The notes below the pieces were generated by a model. It did no database searches, had not been told where the DNA came from, and saw nothing but the letters and a program-made list of their open reading frames with translations. 10,544 nt of DNA from Burkholderiaceae bacterium. GTDB taxonomy: Bacteria; Pseudomonadota; Gammaproteobacteria; Burkholderiales; Burkholderiaceae. Within the stretch, counting starts at the first letter, position 1; every line of letters starts with the position of its first letter. A program made the position numbers and the translations under genes. The DNA is taken from NCBI GenBank assembly GCA_947470165.1, contig CANISN010000039.1, forward strand, positions 1 to 10,544. The letters are read 5' to 3'. Below are positions 6,314 to 10,544 of this stretch, piece after piece.

Positions 6314-6347
6314 ATGTAATAAAAGTGTCATATCCTAGAGGTACAAA
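6314..6347 (+). promoter_or_regulatory. Candidate Pho box for ppk2
   Basis: ATGTAAT (6314-6320), spacer AAAA, then GTGTCAT (6325-6331) match the PhoB repeat at 5/7 and 6/7 with an 11-bp period. The spacer sequence is the same as in the plcP box. A possible -10, TACAAA (6342-6347), lies 10 bases downstream. The box ends 40 bases before the ppk2 ATG. It starts 7 bases after the olsA stop, so ppk2 may have its own phosphate-responsive promoter in addition to read-through. Confidence 0.45.
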
Positions 6348-6371
6348 GAACTATAGGCATCGGAAAGAGAT

Positions 6372-7277
6372 ATGACGTCAAAACATAAAGCTATGGACGA
6401 GTGGTACAAGCGCGCTCGGGAAGATATTTTAGATAGTATGGATGAAGAGCTCGAAATGGAGCTCGATGATGATCGCTTATCGCCCGATGGCGTAAGTGGC
6501 TCTGCCATGCCACGCAATGTCTACTTTAAGGAATTGTTTCGCCTGCAAGGTGAATTAGTAAAACTCCAAGATTGGGTAGTGGAAAACAAACTCAAGGTAG
6601 CTGTTTTATTTGAAGGTCGTGATTCTGCGGGTAAGGGTGGCGCGATCAAACGGATTACCCAACGTCTTAATCCCCGCGTTTGTAAAGTCGTTGCATTGAC
6701 TGCACCTAGCGAGCGTGAAAAAACCCAATGGTACTTTCAGCGATATGTATCAAACTTGCCTGCTGGTGGAGAGATCGTATTGTTTGACCGCAGCTGGTAC
6801 AACCGTGCTGGTGTTGAAAAGGTCATGGGATTTTGTAACGATGCCGAGTATGAAGAGTTCTTGCGCACAGTGCCTGAGTTTGAGCGCATGATTATCCGTT
6901 CCGGAATTATTTTGATTAAATACTGGTTCTCCATCTCAGACGATGAGCAATACAGCCGCTTCATGGTGCGGATTCATGATCCACTCAAGCAATGGAAGCT
7001 TAGTCCAATGGACTTGGATGCTCGCCGTCATTGGGAGGCCTATACCAAGGCAAAAGAGATTATGTTGGAACGAACCAATATTCCTGAGGCGCCTTGGTGG
7101 GTGGTGGCTGCAAACGATAAGAAAAAAGCCCGCCTTAATTGCATTTCGCACTTATTGACTCAAATTCCTTATAGTGAAATTTCTCATCCTGAAATCACCT
7201 TGCCTGCACGGGTTCATAATCCCGACTACCTTCGTGGGCCTGTACCGAAAAAGATGTACGTTCCCGAGATCTATTGA
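6372..7277 (+). CDS. ppk2: Polyphosphate kinase 2, class I
   Basis: A 301-residue single-domain PPK2. The Walker A loop is FEGRDSAGKGGAIKR (80-94) and the Walker B/DRSWYNR motif is LFDRSWYNRAGVE (137-149). The lid region FMVRIHDPLKQWKLSPMD (197-214) and the family's PWWVVAANDKKKARLN (241-256) follow, ending in the common LRGPVPKKMYVPEIY-type tail. The length and the single domain fit class I enzymes, which use polyphosphate to phosphorylate nucleoside diphosphates (GDP or ADP). PPK2 differs from membrane-associated PPK1, which mainly synthesises polyphosphate. The N-terminal 45 residues are acidic (EELEMELDDDR) and variable. The start ATG at 6372 has GGAAAGAGA just upstream. The gene lies 65 bases after the olsA-like gene, with its own Pho-box-like site, and converges with the TonB receptor gene. 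Nucleotide preference cannot be decided from sequence. Confidence 0.92.
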   Translation: MTSKHKAMDEWYKRAREDILDSMDEELEMELDDDRLSPDGVSGSAMPRNVYFKELFRLQGELVKLQDWVVENKLKVAVLFEGRDSAGKGGAIKRITQRLNPRVCKVVALTAPSEREKTQWYFQRYVSNLPAGGEIVLFDRSWYNRAGVEKVMGFCNDAEYEEFLRTVPEFERMIIRSGIILIKYWFSISDDEQYSRFMVRIHDPLKQWKLSPMDLDARRHWEAYTKAKEIMLERTNIPEAPWWVVAANDKKKARLNCISHLLTQIPYSEISHPEITLPARVHNPDYLRGPVPKKMYVPEIY

Positions 7278-7307
7278 TTCTCTAAATGCAGGCATCAAGG
7301 CGTTAAT

Positions 7308-7329
7308 CTCTTGGTGTTCACCAATCGAG
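7308..7329. terminator. Short hairpin in the ppk2/TonB receptor convergent gap
   Basis: CTC-TTGGT-GTTC-ACCAA-TC-GAG forms a 5-bp stem (7311-7315 with 7320-7324), extended by CTC/GAG across a small bulge. No T-tract follows on either strand, so any termination here would be weak or of a non-classical type. A perfect 10-bp palindrome, GTTAGCTAAC, lies at 7342-7351. The position between two converging genes suggests a shared transcript end. Confidence 0.3.
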
Positions 7330-7354
7330 TAGCACTTGAGAGTTAGCTAACAGC

Positions 7355-9442
7355 TTAGAAAGTTCCCCGCAGACCTACTATCAGACTTCTTCCCGGCTGA
7401 GGAGCATAGAGTCTGACTGCCATAGGAGTAGTTGCGTACCGAATTTGCTCATTAAGTAAGTTCTTCAAATTCATATATAAAGTCCAATTCACATCCTTAA
7501 TCTTTTCTGTATAGGAGATGCCGGCATTGAGTAAGTTATAGCTTGGTGCAGGCCCTTGTTCCCAACTAGCCAATCTATTTTGCTGATAACTGTAGATGTA
7601 GGTCGCATTAGTGAGCCAACCATTGCGTTGATGAGCTAGCTCTGCACCTAAACGTGGGGCAGGTTGAAGTGGTAAATTTCCACCAGCGTCAAAAGTGCCC
7701 TGGGAAGCATCGCCAAATACGCGACCACCAATACCATGCTGTCGCCAGTTGTAGGTCAGCTCACCCTCAATGCCTTTGATAGTCGCTGATGCTTGCTGTG
7801 CTACTACTACAGAAAAGTCCTCTACACCAGGAACGGATTTGCCAGTGTAGTAACCGTAGATGTAATTATTAAAGCGATTAGCATACACACTGGCCTTTGA
7901 TCTCATTAAGCCGCTAGTCTTTTGAATATTAAACTCTAAATTATGAGAAGTTTCTTTATTGAGATTGGGATTACCAATATCAAAAGTAGCAGTAGATTCA
8001 TGAGCGCCATAGGAGTAGAGCTCTTGTGCGCTTGGAGCTCGTTGTGAAACTGTGTATGCAACTCCAGTTCCATAGCCTTGCATGAAGCTCCAAAGACCGC
8101 CCGCAGAGTAAGACATCAAATTGAAGCTGCGATTTTGTAAGCTAATACTTGGCGTATTACCACCTATATTCATCGCTTGTGGTACTAGCTCAGTACCTAA
8201 ATTCGGTTTCTGTGCCACATTGTTATAGCGCAGACCTAGGTTTCCTTGTAGAGAATTCCATTTGCCTTCTTCAATCCAAAATAAGGCATTGGAATTAGTC
8301 TTCGTTGGCGGAACAATGGCATAACTTCCAGAGCCTACTTCAGTCGCATTAAGTGATGCTGCTGATACTTGTACACCGAAGATGCCTTTCCAGCCAGCAA
8401 TGCGGTTATGGGCTAATTCAAAGCGGGCTTCGTTAGCGATGTTCCTCCATAGCGATGCTGCTGCACCAACATTATTAAATTCAGTATGGCTGTAATTAGA
8501 ATTAGCTACACTCAATTTTAAGGCTGAAAATCCAGCAAAAGGATCCCGTGTTTCATGCTGAAGATCATATCGATTCTGAGATTGATTAATCGAGCCGCCT
8601 TCAGATGTTGGTATGCCGTAGTTATTATTTAAACGCTCGACTGACATACCGGTATAGCCGTTCTGTCCAATATAAGAAACACCCACACCTAAATTATCTT
8701 GGTTACTAAACGAGTTTGGTAGCTTGCCACTGTAATTTTTTCCACCATTGCCAGTAGCTGGTACGGTCCAGCCGCCTGTTGGTTGGCCTTGGGATTGCGT
8801 TGAGTTTCCAGGGATACGGTAACTATTAGCATTATTAATTGCTGTATCTACATGGACCGCTACTGAGCCAAATGCGCTATCGACTTCTAAGGCGCCAGCT
8901 CTACCGTTATTCACTGTTTCATAACTCGTATTAAGAGCACCTGTTGGACGATCAGGCAAGTTCGTCAAGATGCGGTCATTTACTACATTGACTAAACCAC
9001 CACTTGAGCCTGAGCCGTAGAGTAGGGCGGCAGCGCCGCGTAGGATTTCTACTTGGTGGGCATTTTGCATATTGTTAGCAACAGCATGGTCTTGCGAGAT
9101 GTTAGATACATCGCCAACAGATAAACCGTTTTGCAAAATCTGTACACGCGATCCCTCAAGACCACGAATCACTGGACGCGATGAGCCTGCCCCATAGCCA
9201 GTAGCAGATACTCCTAGCTCATTGGCAAGGGTAGCTCCAAGTGTCGTGCCCAATTTATTGAGTAATTCATCACCTTGCAAAATCTTTGTGGGCGTCAAAA
9301 TACTTTGAGTAGCTTCCGTTGAGCCTGTCGCAGTAATTTCTAAAGAGGGCTGAGATTGAGCTAAAGCGGAAGAGCTGATGAGTCCGGATACCAGAATATA
9401 GATTAGCTTTTGCTTAGCCAATGGCTGGTTAATTTGATACAT
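7355..9442 (-). CDS. TonB-dependent outer-membrane receptor, ZnuD-like
   Basis: A 695-residue outer-membrane receptor. Residues 1-28 are a signal peptide (KLIYILVSGLISSSALA, cleavage before QSQ). A TonB-box-like LEITATG (34-40) follows. The plug domain contains RPVIRGLEGSRVQILQNG, DVSNISQDHAVANN and QVEILRGAAALLYGSGSSGGLVNVV. The rest is a beta-barrel ending in GLRGTF, with the terminal phenylalanine needed for assembly. The QDHA motif after the RGLEG segment resembles neisserial ZnuD (SPDHA), so zinc or another divalent metal is the likely substrate, but no long His-rich loop is visible. Energy comes from TonB-ExbBD elsewhere. The ATG at 9442 has AAGGA six bases upstream. The upstream His/Cys-containing small gene is probably co-transcribed. 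Siderophore or heme uptake is a less likely alternative. Confidence 0.82.
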   Translation of the reverse strand: MYQINQPLAKQKLIYILVSGLISSSALAQSQPSLEITATGSTEATQSILTPTKILQGDELLNKLGTTLGATLANELGVSATGYGAGSSRPVIRGLEGSRVQILQNGLSVGDVSNISQDHAVANNMQNAHQVEILRGAAALLYGSGSSGGLVNVVNDRILTNLPDRPTGALNTSYETVNNGRAGALEVDSAFGSVAVHVDTAINNANSYRIPGNSTQSQGQPTGGWTVPATGNGGKNYSGKLPNSFSNQDNLGVGVSYIGQNGYTGMSVERLNNNYGIPTSEGGSINQSQNRYDLQHETRDPFAGFSALKLSVANSNYSHTEFNNVGAAASLWRNIANEARFELAHNRIAGWKGIFGVQVSAASLNATEVGSGSYAIVPPTKTNSNALFWIEEGKWNSLQGNLGLRYNNVAQKPNLGTELVPQAMNIGGNTPSISLQNRSFNLMSYSAGGLWSFMQGYGTGVAYTVSQRAPSAQELYSYGAHESTATFDIGNPNLNKETSHNLEFNIQKTSGLMRSKASVYANRFNNYIYGYYTGKSVPGVEDFSVVVAQQASATIKGIEGELTYNWRQHGIGGRVFGDASQGTFDAGGNLPLQPAPRLGAELAHQRNGWLTNATYIYSYQQNRLASWEQGPAPSYNLLNAGISYTEKIKDVNWTLYMNLKNLLNEQIRYATTPMAVRLYAPQPGRSLIVGLRGTF

Positions 9443-9463
9443 AGTGTTTCCTTCATTCCAATA

Positions 9464-9487
9464 GCGCCATTCTCAAGAGATGGGCGC
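9464..9487 (-). promoter_or_regulatory. Hairpin in the 5' leader of the TonB receptor gene
   Basis: GCGCC (9464-9468) pairs with GGCGC (9483-9487), and TCTC (9471-9474) pairs with GAGA (9477-9480) inside it around an AA loop. Both strands can form it. It ends 21 bases before the start codon, just above the AAGGA ribosome binding site. There is no T-run, so it is not a standard terminator. It could stabilise the leader or tune translation; this is inference. Confidence 0.35.
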
Positions 9488-9501
9488 AATAAATCAGATG
9501 T

Positions 9502-9518
9502 CCAAACAAAGTGTTTGG
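9502..9518. promoter_or_regulatory. Perfect 17-bp inverted repeat upstream of the TonB receptor gene
   Basis: CCAAACA (9502-9508), AAG, TGTTTGG (9512-9518) is an exact 7-bp inverted repeat around a 3-base centre. It lies 59 bases before the receptor start and 13 bases past the stop of the small upstream gene. The dimensions suit an operator for a dimeric repressor. It does not match the AT-rich Zur or Fur consensus forms that I know. A small hairpin at the end of the upstream gene is the alternative. Confidence 0.35.
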
Positions 9519-9531
9519 CTAGTTAATTGAT

Positions 9532-9906
9532 TTACAGAATGAAAGTAGGTGGGGCTCTAGATTGATATAGGCCAGCATGAATGCTATTGAGATAAGGCTT
9601 GTTTAGCTTATCGCGTGTTTGGCCAAATGCAGTAATACCGATGAAGTGATTTGGTTCTGAGGCAATGAAGCCGGCCAGAGTCAGGGCGTCATATAAATGA
9701 CAACTTGCTGAACTGTGTTGTGCCTCTGCAGCTTGATCTGTGCAGCTCAGCTCAGTTGTTTGATTGCTTAAGCCCGAGTGATTAATGCCATGGGCATAGC
9801 CAATCCAATGGGTGCCTAGTAAGCTGGCAAGCAAAAAGCTCAGGGCGATCCAGCCCCCGATTTGCTTGTTTAGTTTACTTAAAAATAAGGCGTCCATCCC
9901 ACGCAT
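9532..9906 (-). CDS. Small membrane or secreted protein, DUF2946-like
   Basis: The product is 124 residues from the ATG at 9906, or 121 from the ATG at 9897; neither has a strong ribosome binding site. The reading frame stays open to 10098, but that extension is only the antisense of two tRNA genes and is not coding. A hydrophobic segment (about IGGWIALSFLLASLLGTHWIGYAHG) acts as signal anchor or membrane helix. The exported part holds His and Cys residues (HGINHSG, CTDQAAEAQHSSASCHLYDALTL) and ends in SRAPPTFIL. An ending of the RAPP type and a spaced Cys pair recall DUF2946 proteins, which often sit beside metal-related TonB receptors. That family call is weak. It is transcribed toward the ZnuD-like receptor, 89 bases away, so a periplasmic metal-binding or accessory role is plausible but unproven. 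Confidence 0.6.
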   Translation of the reverse strand: MRGMDALFLSKLNKQIGGWIALSFLLASLLGTHWIGYAHGINHSGLSNQTTELSCTDQAAEAQHSSASCHLYDALTLAGFIASEPNHFIGITAFGQTRDKLNKPYLNSIHAGLYQSRAPPTFIL

Positions 9907-9916
9907 CTTACAGGAT

Positions 9917-9946
9917 TTGCCCCAATAGGCCTTCTCAGTGTAGAAT
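9917..9946 (+). promoter_or_regulatory. Candidate sigma-70 promoter for the tRNA-Pro/tRNA-Arg pair
   Basis: TTGCCC (9917-9922, 4/6 to the -35 consensus) and TAGAAT (9941-9946, 5/6 to TATAAT) are 18 bases apart. Transcription would start a few bases before the tRNA-Pro 5' end at 9958. The promoter is divergent from, and close to, the start of the DUF2946-like gene. Confidence 0.5.
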
Positions 9947-9957
9947 ATGGGTTCCGT

Positions 9958-10034
9958 CGGAGTGTAGCGCAGCCTGGTAGCGCACCTGCTTTGGGAGCAG
10001 GGGGTCCAAGGTTCGAATCCTTGTACTCCGACCA
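9958..10034 (+). tRNA. tRNA-Pro (anticodon TGG)
   Basis: A complete 77-base cloverleaf. The acceptor stem is CGGAGTG (9958-9964) with TACTCCG (10024-10030). The anticodon stem CCTGC/GCAGG encloses TTTGGGA, with anticodon TGG at 9992-9994. The T-loop is TTCGAAT, the discriminator base is A, and the CCA end is encoded at 10032-10034. It reads CCA and, by wobble, other proline codons. It is first of two tandem tRNA genes, 36 bases apart. Confidence 0.97.
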
Positions 10035-10070
10035 CTTTCTCTATTGTTCTACATACAGACCCAGCATATT

Positions 10071-10147
<77 letters not shown>

Positions 10148-10177
10148 AATCTCTTGAACTGTCCTCAGTAAATACAA

Positions 10178-10190
10178 GGCCATAGTGGCC
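10178..10190 (+). terminator. Short hairpin after the tRNA pair
   Basis: GGCCA-TAG-TGGCC is a perfect 5-bp stem, extendable by CAA/TTG across one bulged A. It starts 31 bases after the tRNA-Arg CCA. No T-tract follows, so it may be a processing or weak termination structure rather than a classical terminator. Confidence 0.3.
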
Positions 10191-10234
10191 ATTGCTGCAA
10201 ATTCACTTTCCTGTACCAAACTCATTTATACAAG

Positions 10235-10278
10235 AAATCCTGACCAAATTGGGAAAATCCTGACCAAATCCTGACCAA
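10235..10278 (+). repeat. Three direct repeats of AAATCCTGACCAA downstream of tRNA-Arg
   Basis: AAATCCTGACCAAAT occurs at 10235-10249 and 10255-10269. A third copy, AAATCCTGACCAA, lies at 10266-10278 and overlaps the second by four bases. A degraded copy, CCTGTACCAAA, lies at 10210-10220. Start-to-start spacings are 20 and 11 bases, so successive copies sit about one or two helical turns apart. This favours a protein-binding array, for example integrase arm sites or a regulator, but the owner is not identifiable. Confidence 0.55.
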
Positions 10279-10406
10279 GATATTTAATAGTTTAGGGCGG
10301 AAAACGCGTTTTATATGCATTAGTTGTATAGGGGAGATGAAATAAATTATCTAAATCTTAGCAAGCAAATACTTATTATTTTAGTTAAAATAGATGAGAA
10401 TAAAAT

Positions 10407-10544
10407 GTGCAGTAAGGCGGGGCTCCTAAAGTAACACTAACTATAGGTCGTGAGGTTAGAGTTAAGCCCAAGGAAAAGCCGTGTTAGGCCGAGTGGAATC
10501 GAAGTAGGCCGAAGCATAGCGTAATGCCGTGATCTTGATAGATA
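10407..10544 (+). mobile_element. Possible 5' end (domain I) of a group II intron, cut by the window end
   Basis: No reading frame is present, yet the sequence is highly structured. A long stem pairs TAACACTAAC (10432-10441) with GTTAGAGTTA (10455-10464) with one A/A mismatch. It continues into GGGCT (10420-10424) with AGCCC (10465-10469), leaving a one-sided 7-base bulge CCTAAAG. A further GCAT/ATGC stem lies at 10514-10527, and TAGGCCGA occurs at 10485 and 10505. The start GTGCAG resembles the GUGYG 5' end of group II introns. A one-sided bulged stem followed by A-rich bases and AGCC recalls the start of domain I in the lactococcal intron. The reverse transcriptase gene and domain V would lie outside the window. 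Another structured RNA is possible. Confidence 0.4.

Larger units (their letters stand above)
10148..10406. other. Non-coding stretch between tRNA-Arg and the terminal RNA-like segment
   Basis: No convincing gene is seen on either strand. The stretch holds the GGCCA hairpin (10178-10190), the three AAATCCTGACCAA repeats (10235-10278) and a perfect 12-bp palindrome AAAACGCGTTTT (10301-10312). From about 10313 it becomes very A+T rich. I see no second copy of the tRNA 3' end that would mark an attachment-site duplication. Confidence 0.5.

Noticed and set aside
10235..10278. CRISPR array
   Set aside because: The repeats are 13-15 bases with 5-base or negative spacers, so they cannot be CRISPR repeat-spacer units.

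Overview
The window looks like chromosomal DNA of a freshwater betaproteobacterium of the Burkholderiaceae. Polynucleobacter or a close relative is my best guess from gene content, moderate G+C and protein style. I recognise families from motifs only; nothing was searched.

Layout. Bases 1-261 are the C-terminal end of a PhoR-type sensor kinase. A small lysine-tailed gene (271-504, minus) runs tail-to-tail into it. An exopolyphosphatase gene, ppx (702-2243, plus), converges with a four-gene minus-strand operon. In transcription order that operon is a PlcP-like metallophosphoesterase (5448-4630), an Agt-like GT4 glycosyltransferase (4633-3605), diacylglycerol kinase (3596-3192) and an OlsB-like N-acyltransferase (3183-2248). 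Divergent from it are an OlsA/PlsC-like O-acyltransferase (5533-6306) and a class I polyphosphate kinase 2 (6372-7277). A ZnuD-like TonB-dependent receptor (9442-7355) and a small His/Cys-containing membrane or secreted protein (9906-9532) follow on the minus strand. Next come tRNA-Pro(TGG) and tRNA-Arg(TCT) on the plus strand. The last 400 bases are non-coding, with direct repeats and, from about 10407, a folded RNA-like segment that may be the 5' end of a group II intron.

How the genes fit together. The stretch from phoR to ppk2 reads as a phosphate-starvation locus. Candidate Pho boxes (7-bp repeats at 11-bp period) lie 35-43 bases before the start codons of ppx, plcP and ppk2. The plcP operon would strip head groups from phospholipids (PlcP), glycosylate the resulting diacylglycerol (Agt), return spare diacylglycerol to phosphatidate (DgkA) and, with OlsB and OlsA, make phosphorus-free ornithine lipids. 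Ppx and PPK2 would handle polyphosphate. The combination of both phosphorus-free lipid routes with polyphosphate turnover under apparently shared control is the most interesting feature of the window.

The right-hand part is different. It holds a metal-uptake-like pair with a palindrome and a 5' UTR hairpin, then a tRNA cluster whose downstream flank looks like a landing site for mobile DNA.
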